Shown here in pieces: positions 11,371 through 21,954 of a DNA stretch of 64,000 nucleotides. Location: contig CP136061.1 in NCBI GenBank assembly GCA_032622095.1, positions 92,855,845-92,919,844 of the forward strand, in the 5' to 3' direction. The notes below the pieces were generated by a model. It was not told the DNA's origin. It was given only the letters and a program-made list of their open reading frames with translations, and did not search any database. Position 1 is the stretch's first letter; each line of letters opens with the position of its first letter. This stretch comes from Siphonodentalium dalli (taxonomy: Eukaryota; Mollusca; Scaphopoda; Gadilida; Siphonodentaliidae). A program made the position numbers and the translations under genes.

Positions 11371-12440
11371 GCTTTAGAATGCACTTACGATGCCCTCGTC
11401 ATCGAATACCAGGAACGTAGCAAGTGGTTTCAAACATAAAAAAGTTTTCTTTAAACTGTACTTTGCCATTCATACTTTGGATTGTTGTGTTTTGGTCCGT
11501 GATACCATTAAGGGTCAGACGCACGTTTTGCCAAAATTTCCTGGTATTTCAAAATGTATTTTCTCTAAATCTATCAGGAATATCTTTGTGAAATTTTGTA
11601 CAAGAGATTATTGTGGTACCATACATAAGAACCATTGGACATTTGGTTATTATAATCTCATTTACTTTACTTTTATGGCATGAAAAATCTTTTAAATTGC
11701 ACTGTGTTCAGGTACCGAGAACTACTGTAAAACAGATTTTTTTCGAAAGTGCATTTCATATATACATGATATCATATCTGAAGATCATGAGAGGAGACTT
11801 AATTTTTCTTGATTCATGAAATTAAATGATTATTTTCATTCTGAAAGACAACTACCATAAATATTTTTTTATTATTGAGAATTTTCATGCCATGCTTGTT
11901 GGTCTATGAAAAATTGGGCTCAGTTGAGTTCTGGGTCATGGGTTCATAACCAATTTAATCTGACCACCATATCTCTTAACACTGTGGCCTAATTTCTGTT
12001 GATTGCTCCCTGCTTGAGTGGACAGCACCACATTTGAACATTTGTTTTCATTGTGCTGGCATATTTGTGACTGCTCTATTCTTCATTATAATACATGGGG
12101 TATGATGCTATAATATGCAATTAAAAAGCTAACTTAACATTATGATACAAATGAAGCCTCCTCTCATGGAGTCAAGACAATAAGCTATTTGATGGTTGAC
12201 ATGTTGTTTGAAATTATAAATTTTTCTGGCAGTTCTCGGTACCTAAAGGGACAGAAACGAAACAAATATTTCCAACCTCTCAAATGTATTAAAATCCATT
12301 ATTGTTATTGTCTCTTTATAATTACTCTGATTCTATATATAATGAAAATTATCATATGTAAAATTCAAGATTTTTCACCAGATAGATCCAGAGAAATTCT
12401 TTGTTGAAAATCACTTGCCATTTCTGGCTGGATTTACTGT
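11371..12440. mobile_element. Diverged foldback (long imperfect inverted repeat), about 1 kb
   Basis: GGTACCGAGAACTACTGTAA at 11712 has its inverted mate at about 12223-12243. Further in, CATGAGAGGAGACTTA (11787) pairs with the inverse of AAGCCTCCTCTCATGG (12153-12168). At the outer ends GCAAGTGGTTTCAAACA (11419) pairs with the inverse of the stretch ending at 12421. The arms are noticeably diverged. No target duplication was found and the exact ends are uncertain. Confidence 0.5.
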
Positions 12441-12799
12441 GATCTATGCAAAACGTGCATCTCCCCCTTAAGCCAACTTTGACGCTTGCAATGCGAAATA
12501 AAATGAAAAGGCTTGAAATAGCCATCGATTGTACAACACCGGCCTCAGGAAAATCCCGTCCCCAAAATAATCAAGCAATAATACATTGAGAACGATCGCA
12601 AACGCTAATAATTGATAACGCTCTTTTTTTTAATTTAAACCGTTTACATACATACGTATGTATATATACCAAGCGAATTTTAGAGTAGCGCGCTCGGTTT
12701 AAATTCATGTGTTTTTTAATATATAGTTTACTCGATTTAACGACACACCTTTTGCTACGAGGGACCATCATGGTGTCAGCCTTGTCTGACTAATTTAAA

Positions 12800-13135
12800 G
12801 GTTTAAAGGTTCAAACAAATTATATTCCACATGCAGCGAAACGCATACTATCCCAATTAGGTACCCCATAGTGCCAGTACATATTCCTGGACAGGTACCC
12901 CGGAATACATGAACATGTACTCTGCATGTCCTGCCCAGGTACCCTATAGTAGGCGGATATGAACTGCATTGTACATGGACAGGTTCTCCACATAGTACCT
13001 GTATTGTTGGTACTCCAGACTACCCGGACAGGTACTGCAAAGTACATGGACAAGCATTATGTGGAGTACCTGGACACAGTATAGACAGACATTCAGAGTA
13101 CTCCACACGGGACAAGATTATTACCTATGTAGGTA
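12800..13135. repeat. Degenerate repeats of GGACAGGTAC(T/C)CC motifs
   Basis: The motif (TACATGGACAGGTACTCCA-like) recurs about eight times with irregular 30-45 bp spacing, for example at 12890, 12935, 12975, 13025, 13050 and 13065. This is an old minisatellite. No coding potential. Confidence 0.6.
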
Positions 13136-13236
13136 CTCCGCGGTTCTTGGGTTTGAATGAGTGTGTGTTTATGTTGAAACAAGCAGTGGGGTGCGATTTC
13201 AAATCGACGTCCATGTGGGAATGATAAAACGACTTA

Positions 13237-14782
13237 AGGTCGTTCCACACCGGCGCGAGCGAGCGAGTATAACGGCCGTTTTCTAACGTCCGTAGCAGTT
13301 AAAAGCGCGCGATTTTTATGTTCACACCGCAAGCGACTGAAACGCTTCGTCGCGCGCGATAGTCAGGTTATTATTCTGTGTACGCTAATATCAGGGGAGT
13401 CAGGTGGCTGCATGGGGGATACCCCCACCCCACACACTTATGACTAATGTGTATGGTTTCTACACACAACGTGTAGCCCTGCTACACAACCATTATTAAT
13501 TTTTTATCTTAAACATATTTTACACAATAAATGGGTCAATTTATACACATTTATACACACTGGTGTGCATAAAATCAACACCTATGCCTTACACATTTTG
13601 TGTAAATTCTTACACATATATATCGTAGACAAGAATGTAAAGTTCAGTATTCCGAACTGTGGGTATATAGTATTCATGGCAAATGGAGATTTATATATTA
13701 AAACTTTCATGGCGTACAATGGTACGTAATATTTTGCTCTGTCATGTGTGAGTTTTCGTTTTTATTGAACAAACCATGGTCGTGGCGTTGTTGCACATGA
13801 TTAGTATTAACGTATTACAACCATCACATAAACAAGAGTAAGAGCAGTATTCTTCATGAAAGTTTTAACAATTATATCCTAATATATCATTAATACAATA
13901 CTCACAAGTCGGAATTCTGAATTACATCCCTTGTCTACAATTTGTTTATTCTCGTCATTCAAAATTACATGGGTATTGAGACAGTAGTAAATTGTATTCC
14001 AAAACATATACTCAAACAATATGTATGTAAAACTACACATTGCTATGTGTATTAACCGGGTTTACACATTTGATGTGTAATCGTTTCTGCACATTATTTA
14101 TAATAGTGCACCCACCCGGTAATACGCGATTATTATTAGTTGATGAATGCATTGTCTCATGTTTACCACAACGTCTTTTGGAATGAACTAGCCTCGTTAT
14201 ATTCTTTATCATTTCCCCTGATTATACCAAAATATAATTCACCAGCCAATGGAGCAGATTATACGGTCCATGATTTTAGTTCTTTACAAGGAATAAACTG
14301 AATATAGTAATCTAAGGTGGAATTTCAGTCACGAAAAATCACAAAAATAAATGGTTTAATTATTTGGTCATAGAGACATACAGTCATACAGACACACATG
14401 GCATACATACATACATACATACAGTCATACAGGCACACACAGTCATACAGATACACATGTGCCATACAGACACACATGGCTTGTACTTCGATCATTAGCC
14501 TCTCGCTAAAGTCCTCCATTATCGCGGCGAGAAATCAGTGTGCCGTCATCAAATAGAAAAAATACGGTCGTATAAACACCCTATTTGAGAGCCGTCCAAT
14601 TATCTCGCTGGTTTGCAACAAAGCGAGAATTCGACGAATCATAAAATCACTGCTATAATCGCCTCGTGGTCAGCGAGTCGGTCGCTTGCGGTGTGAACAT
14701 AACAATCGCGCGCTTTGAACTGCTACGGACGTCAGAAAACGGCCGTTATAATCGCTCGCTCGCGCTCGGTGTGGAACGACCT
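13237..14782. mobile_element. PIF/Harbinger-like non-autonomous element
   Basis: TTA occurs at 13234-13236 and 14783-14785. The ends are inverted over about 110 bp: AGGTCGTTCCACACCG, then GCGAGCGAGCGA, then ACGGCCGTTTTCT, and further in TGTTCACACCGCAAGCGAC. A 3-bp TWA target duplication and this type of GC-rich, CG-repeat terminus are typical of PIF/Harbinger. No transposase is present. The 1,546 bp includes at least one nested foldback (13620-13965) and a CATA/CACA-rich microsatellite (14360-14480). Confidence 0.75.
13620..13965. repeat. Nested foldback inside the PIF-like element
   Basis: GTAGACAAGAATGTAAAG at about 13627 and the following AGTATTCCGAACTGTG block have inverted mates at 13900-13945, and AAAACTTTCATG (13700) mates with CATGAAAGTTTT (13855). 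Flanking sequence on both sides is rich in TACACA/TGTGTA palindromes (13440-13620 and 14020-14100), which may be the outer arms of the same insertion. Confidence 0.6.
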
Positions 14783-17287
14783 TTAGGGAGCAACATTTTA
14801 AAGAATATTACGTCCAAGCCTGTCGGAAATATAAATCAGCGACCGGAAATTGGTTATGTTCCGTGTTAAACGTCAAAAAAGAACATCAATTGCGACATCC
14901 ATCATCCGAAATATGAGCCCGGCAGCATCCGGCGTACGATGGTATGGTGTCCGGAATACGCCATAACAAGCCTGGTCTCCCGAAAAATCGCACATTATCT
15001 GCTTACAATAGAACTTGTTTTAGGTTGATAATCTGCTGAAAATTGCCTCATTTGAGTCGATAATGTTCTGCAAAATGAGACCGATTTAGTCACATTATCG
15101 ACTCATAATGGGATTATTTTAAGCAGATTATGTGCGCACAATGACACATTTTATCCGACTGACGACCCTTTAACGTGTTTTCACTGTGGCCCGTGCCATA
15201 AAACGAAATAACGGACATGACTCCATTATCTGCTTATTTCAGAATCATATAATCACATAATGTACACATTTCACTTTATAGGTCGATTGTGTGCGTATTT
15301 GCGCGAGGATATATTGGCCACAACAGACCCCGAATCCGAACTCCGAAAAAACGTTAGTCTGAGTCTATTGCACTTATACCGGCGAAAGGGTATAGATATT
15401 AACTATATTACTGCTTTCCTATGGATCTCAACAGTCGTTGAAACCGCGAGTGTCGAAACATAGGACTTAATGTTGCAGAAAATGGTGCCATCAAGGATAG
15501 CATTTGGCAAATTCTAAAAGAATTTGGGAAAAAATATTTTCATTCGGAAAATTACTTGGCAAAAGTAAATTTAGTTCCAGCGCGGACCCTGACCGGCTGT
15601 GGTTTCCGGGATGGTTTTAATTCACTGAAGATAACGGTACGCGTTGGTGGAGAACGTATGGGAATCAGGGAGCTAAATGTGTTCAGAGTCGGGGAGCGAG
15701 TACACCGTGGAATGCTTAAGGTGAAGGTAACCGAAGAATGACCTTCACCTGATACACGCGACATGTTATTAAAGGATGACATCGCGTTTATTTGATTTGT
15801 ACATAATATCTAAATAATTTAAACTGGTGAATGAATGGGGGAATGGATTTGTGTGAGCGGGAAATTTATTTAACTATCTGTTGTAGTTCTGGGTTTTTCC
15901 AGATAAAATTTGGCTGTGGAATAGCCCTGTCGTACACTTGGGGATTATTTTAAAAAGTAAACACATGACCTATGATTTTTCTTTCATTTTCGTGATCAAC
16001 TGGTGTCAATATAGCTGGGTAAACACCACTGGTATGGCCTGCAGGCTTCAATTTAGTGAATTTTGCCGAAACGTTAACACTGTCGCCTATGGGAAACCAT
16101 TAAGTTCAGTGATTCCTATAATCACACGGCCAGCACATCACCGACAGTGGTAATATTGCTGGAATTTGCTGCCCAAGTTTGCGTGATTATATCAAACATA
16201 AAACCAGTAATTGTCTTAAATTGATGGTAACAACATCCGGGGCTGAAGCACAAAGGACGAATCATCGTCGTATTCTCTCAAATTATGGAACTCGTCATCG
16301 TGAGGTTTCTGCCGCTGAGACGAAGGTTGTAATTATTATCAGTTCGTATGGGGAATGAAAACCGACGCGTCACGAGATGCTAGCATCAAAACACACCAAA
16401 TGGTGAAAGGGACTCCCTGACAATATACTAATTAGTATGGGAGCTGATATGGTACCCCTCCACTTCAGGACTTAACTGCATACACTGTTATAATGGCGTT
16501 GGTCCTATAATTCGGGGAAATGCCAGGGTGTCAAGTATGCGCAAAGATCTGATCAACGAACTACAATCTACAAAGACATATGAAAAATAAACACGGAAGT
16601 GGAGTTATGTCTGGAACAGAGATGCAGAGGGATATATTCGGGGAATAAAGATTTACTGCGTATGACCGAGCGATAGTTCTAAATTCGGACGAAGGTGATG
16701 GTAAAGTAGCGCTCGGGAACCGTTTACCAGATTTGGAAGATGAGAGACATATTGTCGCCGGTTGTATAGCGCGTCATTCCACGGTGCAGAGACCGGTGGT
16801 ATGATTGCATACGCCATGCAGCGCCCTCTACGTTAGCACTGAGATATAGCACTGCCGCAAGGATGGTACTTTGCGGACCGATACATCTATTTTTACATAT
16901 CGTTCGAACTATATTTAGTCACCTATTATCTTATTTTGATCACCAAAAGTTTGCAATAGTGGTAATTCTCTCGGTATTGATAAGAACAATATAAACTGAA
17001 CCAGACATACTAAAACATAAGAACTACATGGAAGAACACGTAAGAAATCCTTACCAAATGACCTTATGGCAGTGGTATCTCAGCGGAGCGATGGGAGATA
17101 ACTATGTCTGGACTTTGGTATGATAGCTGGAAACACATAGACACATTCAATAGTTTATTTAAACGCGTCAGCAATGACGCAAAGGTGGTGGGATTGTGGG
17201 AAAATATAGCCGATCAACTATTGAAAGCAAATTCCTAAGAACAAGCTCGACGAGGATGCATCGGCACGGGTGTTGATATCGTTCTAA
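14783..17287. other. Non-coding stretch with two unassigned ORFs
   Basis: I recognise no gene here. 15260-15463 (+) is a 67-codon frame preceded by a pyrimidine-containing stretch and TATAG, so it could be part of an exon. 15556-15741 (+) is a 61-codon frame rich in basic residues with no known motif. Neither has a family I can name. A short foldback lies at 14988-15143. Confidence 0.4.
14988..15143. repeat. Short foldback
   Basis: CGCACATTATCTGCTTA at the left pairs with TAAGCAGATTATGTGCG at the right. GAGTCGATAATGT (15053) pairs with ACATTATCGACTC (15101). A MITE of about 155 bp is likely; no clear target duplication. Confidence 0.65.
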
Positions 17288-17610
17288 GTGCCACCGCAGA
17301 CGCTAAGATTAAAATCGTAGGTGGGGAAAATCGTAGGTGGAGAAATCGTAGCTTGCCCGCAGACGCTACGGTGCTGCGATCTTTGCAGCTACGATTTTCG
17401 TGGTATTTACAACATGATCAGTGCGACAGTGGTCATGTGACAGCTACGATCGCGCGCGTTGCCAAAGTCACGCCACGATTTTCCTGGTAAAATCAAACAG
17501 TACTTGATTGCTACGATTTGGCTACGATATTGTGGTGGGCATGCGCATTGGATGCTTCCTCCTGCGATTTTCCCCACTTACGATTTTAATCGCAGCGTGT
17601 GCGGTGGCAC
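17288..17610. mobile_element. PIF/Harbinger-like MITE, 323 bp
   Basis: TAA flanks both sides (17285-17287 and 17611-17613). The terminal inverted repeats are about 46 bp: GTGCCACCGCAGACGCTAAG against GTGCCACCGCACACGCTGCG, followed in both by ATTAAAATCGTA and GTGGGGAAAATCG. CTACGATTT motifs recur inside in both orientations. It has no ORF of its own; the 97-codon frame overlapping its right half is a chance frame. Confidence 0.85.
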
Positions 17611-17933
17611 TAAACAAATATATAGACGTTTGATAGAATACCAGCATCGTCTGGATAGGTCCCACATACACAGCAGTATTAATGGGAAGATGAACCAGCT
17701 GATCAAGCTTGGATATAATAGCAAATGGTCAGCCGAAGAAGCGATGTAAACATTCAAGAAACTTCTAGAAATACATCTAAAGTAAAATATTCAGACGCGG
17801 ACACTGATTAAATAGATTTTCAACAAACTTCATCGAAATGTCAGTTTGTGTGTTGGATATCCACAGGGGGGGGGGTGCATTATGTCGCGCGTACATCGGT
17901 GGTAAATCCCAAAGTGAATATAATAACTATTAA

Positions 17934-18193
17934 CCCTTTACCCAATGTAAGAAAAAATGGTAAAAAGTGTTAGGCCAATGCATTCTCTTATATATATGCG
18001 AGGCGACCTATGGTCGACTCGCATATATAAGAGAATGCATTGGCACAGGGCATAACTGTAACTATCACAATGTGGTCAAGGAGCCGGTTCCAATGATATC
18101 CATATTTGTATGGTTTTATTGAGACAGACCCAAGATAATTTAGGCTGTTGCAGCTTTATTTGGCCGTTTTTGGCCGGTTTGTTGGGTAAAGGG
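17934..18193. mobile_element. piggyBac-like MITE with a strong central hairpin
   Basis: TTAA at 17930-17933 and 18194-18197 flanks ends CCCTTTACCCAA and TTGGGTAAAGGG. TTAA followed by CCCTTT is typical of piggyBac-like elements. From about 17973 to 18043 there is a nearly perfect hairpin whose arms start CCAATGCATTCTCTTATATA and whose loop region reads GGCGACCTATGGTCG. Length 260 bp, no ORF. Confidence 0.85.
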
Positions 18194-18422
18194 TTAACGC
18201 CCTTCATTGTAGTTTGTGCCGAAGAATAAACTGTTCTAAAGTTCTAGCGCTCGCATTAAATTTTATATAAACTAAGCATTTCACGTATTTAAATTTAAAT
18301 TGTATCACCCCACCACAACAATACCGGGTTTGAACTGAACATATGACACTGCATGGGTATAATTAAGGGGCTCCAAAAATACTGAGTGCATGTAATATTT
18401 ATTGCACACAATAGCTTATACA

Positions 18423-18443
18423 ATATATATATATATATATATA
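18423..18443. repeat. (TA)n microsatellite
   Basis: About ten uninterrupted TA units. Confidence 0.9.
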
Positions 18444-19127
18444 CTGATTGACTGAATAGTTGTATACATATGTATGCTTTATTACTGCCAAAGACTAACC
18501 ATCACCACTACTTCAAGACCCCCACCATGACACAAGCAATGTCACTTTTAAACAACTATATTACACCAATACAGTGGATACGACCATCTCAGTCTGGAAT
18601 AGAGGATGTTGGCACGGGTTCTAACCCCGACATTGGGGGGGCGGGGGGGTAATCGGGACCGCTCAATGCGCCATGCCGATCGATACGTGGCAATTTCGAT
18701 AATAAATGAGAAATTGTTCAAGCTCATTGAATTGAGCACATTTGAAGCAGCGAATAATCACACTTAGTCCTTGTCTCCATAAATCTTGTATATGTTTGGT
18801 GAAGTTGGCAACAATGTTTGTGTCCATTTTGCCAGCCCCTTCCCCTAGCCCCCCCCCCAGTTTCGACTTGAGAAGTACCACTTTCGGGACTCTTTATATA
18901 TACCGCGTTATCAGGTTCCTCGTATAATAAAAGCATTGAAAGAACAAACAGTTCTATCAATCCCCTACCCGATACACATGCAGTTCGTATCAAGGACAAC
19001 ACGGGCGCTATCGATTTTTGTTAGTGGCCTCGTTTTGTGGTCACCGACAAAGGGGTACACGCCGTTATCATAAATCATCGTTGATTGTGATCAACCAGCC
19101 ACGACAGAGCACGAGCTGGTTCCCGTA

Positions 19128-19250
19128 CAGTAATGCCCAAAGTAATTGACCACTTAACCACATCAGAATTATGGGTAATTTTTCAGGATTTAGTCGGAAA
19201 TATGGCTTGTTGCCATTAATCGGAAAGCTCTCGCCGAGAGGGCATTACTG
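19128..19250. mobile_element. TA-flanked foldback MITE, shortened copy
   Basis: TA at 19126-19127 and 19251-19252 flanks CAGTAATGCCC and GGGCATTACTG. The body shares TCAGGATTTAGTCGGAAATA and ATGGCTTGTTGCCATT with the larger copy at 34350-34559, but here one arm is mostly deleted. TA target and CAGT ends fit Tc1/mariner-derived MITEs. Confidence 0.75.
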
Positions 19251-19375
19251 TATAATTCGGCCTTATTTTGATAATCAGGCCATGTTAATGTTAATCCAGC
19301 CTTATAAACAGTATGTTAGGTTGTAACCAATAAAAATGTCTTAAATATAACATTTTATCGGAAAAACATGTCGAG

Positions 19376-20610
19376 CGACGAGGTAAGTGTAAATTGTCTA
19401 CATTACTACAACATGTTCGTGATATTCCGCTAGCATTGATATGTTATAACGGTTGTTTATCACGATTTTAGCTATTCATGAAAAAAAAAATACCATATCA
19501 ATTCCATTTTTGTTCCGGACAATTAGTCATATCCAATAAATTTTCGATGCCAAAAGACGGCATGGGGTTTTAAAGATACGGGCGGTGTTGGCGGTGGGTA
19601 TGCTGTTAAAATATTCACTTCCGTCAAAAACCGCCATCAACAGAAAGAATAGTAAGATATAGAGAGACTTTGTTCTTATGCCAATCATAAATATGGCATA
19701 AACAGTATGTTATTGTAAATCCCCCCCCCGTTGTTATGTAAACAAGAGCAAAAAAAAACGTTACGTTTCCTGGGTTTTGTTTAGATCCGGATATGGTAAA
19801 CATAAAGAGCGTTACTTGTTACTGTTTCCTGATATGGAAATAATAGAGAGCGTTTATATCATTTTATGTGATTAACCAATAGAATTACGTAGCGTTATGT
19901 AAACAGAAGCAAAACTTATGTAACACGATCAGGCTCTTGTTTACGTACACCATCGTACGTCTTGACGACAATATACTATTTACGCGCCGATTAATATGTC
20001 TGACATATGAACAAAACTATATATATTTGAATATTCCTTCTGTTGATGGCGATTTGAACAAATATGAATATTTACCAACAATTACGCTAGTTTATTTCAT
20101 GAAATTAGCGTTATATATACTCTTTTTTTTAGTTATTCACACACGTGCATTAGATGTAGATAAAACGTCCACAAGAGAAGTGAGTAGATCGAGTGATCTC
20201 CTCCTTCACCCCACGGTTTGTTGTTGTTGGAGATATTGCACACAGAAAATCGTCATGTCTGAACACGGCAAAAGTTGAATTAATAATTTAATTAAATGTT
20301 ATATCTTGAATTGGGTTGATTTGAATTGGGTTGCTAGGGGAAAGGCCCACGAGCTTTAATACGGGGTATGTGGGGAGTCCCGATGTGTCCCTTTGATGTT
20401 TTTGTTGTTGCTGAGCGTGTCGCGTGGTGCGCTGAAAAAAGGAACGGGGCCCGTGTTATGATGTTAAAATGGTGTTAGTTTGTATTGTTAGTTTTTCAAG
20501 CCGCTAAACAATTGCAAGGCAAAGCGTGTGATTCAATGTGCCACTGCCAACCTATAGAGATTCCAATCCAGACCAAACGCACTGTGAGAGTTTGTCTTAC
20601 ACATGTAGCT
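19376..20610. repeat. 1.24-kb duplicated unit, copy 1
   Basis: Matches 28268-29505 almost base for base; I noticed only scattered single-base and short indel differences. The shared part starts CGACGAGGTAAGTG and ends CACATGTAGCT. It contains a TTAA-type MITE copy (from 19574), a short form of the 72-bp structured insert (20178-20217) and a 113-codon frame also open in the other copy (no recognised domain). On the right it joins the 3' side of the Jockey-like LINE. It is either the 3' tail of that LINE shared with a truncated second copy, or a segmental duplication. Confidence 0.85.
19574..20095 (+). mobile_element. TTAA-type MITE copy inside duplicated unit 1
   Basis: TTAA at 19570-19573 precedes AGATACGGGCGG. 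The inner inverted block CGCCATCAACAGAA (19630) mates with TTCTGTTGATGGCG (20037). The interior matches 9235-9727 in reverse orientation. The expected right terminus and second TTAA are not seen, so the right end is approximate or replaced. Confidence 0.7.
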
Positions 20611-21954
20611 GAGTTTGGAGTTTGGGTTTGGGAAGATCCCCCCGGGAAGATTTGAAAGGGCCGTAAGCCCTCTCCTACAACCCACGGTTGAGTGATATAG
20701 TGCCGCTGAAGAGCGTTTGTTGAGTTTGGTTGTGAGTGTTTCCTAGTCATTTGATGCTTGCTTGTGGAGTATGGGTTACATGCCACCCTGGCAGGAAGCA
20801 AAGCCCCCTCCCCATTCCAAAAGCGGACCAGCGAGAAGACTTACCTTGATTGAAATACGAGTTCTGTTAGTTTAACTTGGTTGATAGCTTTTTATTTAGT
20901 GGTTTGTTGTAAACTAGTGTCCAAGTTGGTGCATGCTTGAACTCCGTTGCCTTAGTCTGTTATATTCAGGGCTTATACTACGGGCTCAACTCTAGGAAGG
21001 GTGTGCAATGCCGGCCGGTTGACTTAAGGTCGGTCGGGGCTCCCCAACTATCGGTGGTGCAATGCCCGCCTTACACTCCTGTGTGAGTCTCAGAGCCCGT
21101 TGACCTGGTTGTGTTGTTGCACAGATGAGGACGCAGCTGAGGCCAGACTGTTGGTGATATGTCTCTGGGGATTGGGTACCGACTGTTGTTGCTAGTATTG
21201 TGTCTTCGTGTATGTACGGGCGTGGTTGAGAACATGTGTTTAAATTTGTATATGTGGTTGTAAGTCAGTTTGAGGGAGATTATATTGATAGCTTATACTG
21301 CGACCACACAGGCAAACAACTAACAACGCATAAAGGCAGGCTCGCAATATTGTTGTGCCGGCCTGTACACATTGTATTTGGTGTGCGGAGTAATTCTGTA
21401 AGTTTTATATTAAGAGTTAGCCGGTTAGTCATTTTGAAAGAGATAATTACTCAATGGCTTATAATACGGCCACCAAAAGGGTATCTATGCCGCCCGAGGA
21501 CATTCATCAGCGCCCAAGGAGCCATCTAGGGCCGGAGCCCGCTACCCTACATTTTGATATTATGTTAGTCTTGTTAGACGGTCGATATTGCGGATATTGC
21601 ATACATGGGTTAGTACATGCCCAATAGGTTGTTTAAGCTGAGTATTACCAGTGGGTTTTATTGAGGGCTTGCTTTACTGCAGAGAGGGCGTGGCCATTTC
21701 ACTGTGATATCCTGTCGATGAGCAGTACGTCTCATCGAGCCCTGTTGAAACATAATTCATAATTACATGTCATCCTGGTGGGGCTGACTCGATAATGTGA
21801 TGTCTACTTGTATACTTACTTTCCTTTTGATTGAACTGTGTTAGTAACTTGATCGACCTAGCGTTTTATGAATTTTATGAGATAAGTCTATTTTTTATGT
21901 TGATTGGGAAGTGTTCGTTGGATTGGGGGAGTGATGGCATGACCATTGAGGGGT

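Noticed and set aside
14325-14519. Repetitive 64-codon minus-strand ORF (CLYDCV-like repeats)
   Set aside because: It translates a CATA/CACA microsatellite inside the PIF-like element.
17459-17749. 96-codon ORF as a gene
   Set aside because: It straddles the right end of a PIF-like MITE, and its first half is terminal inverted repeat.
19937-20278. 113-codon ORF present in both 1.24-kb copies, with a hydrophobic stretch and a cysteine cluster
   Set aside because: It runs across the end of a MITE and a short structured insert. The identity is explained by the recent duplication of the whole unit, and no homologous frame exists in the other MITE copies.
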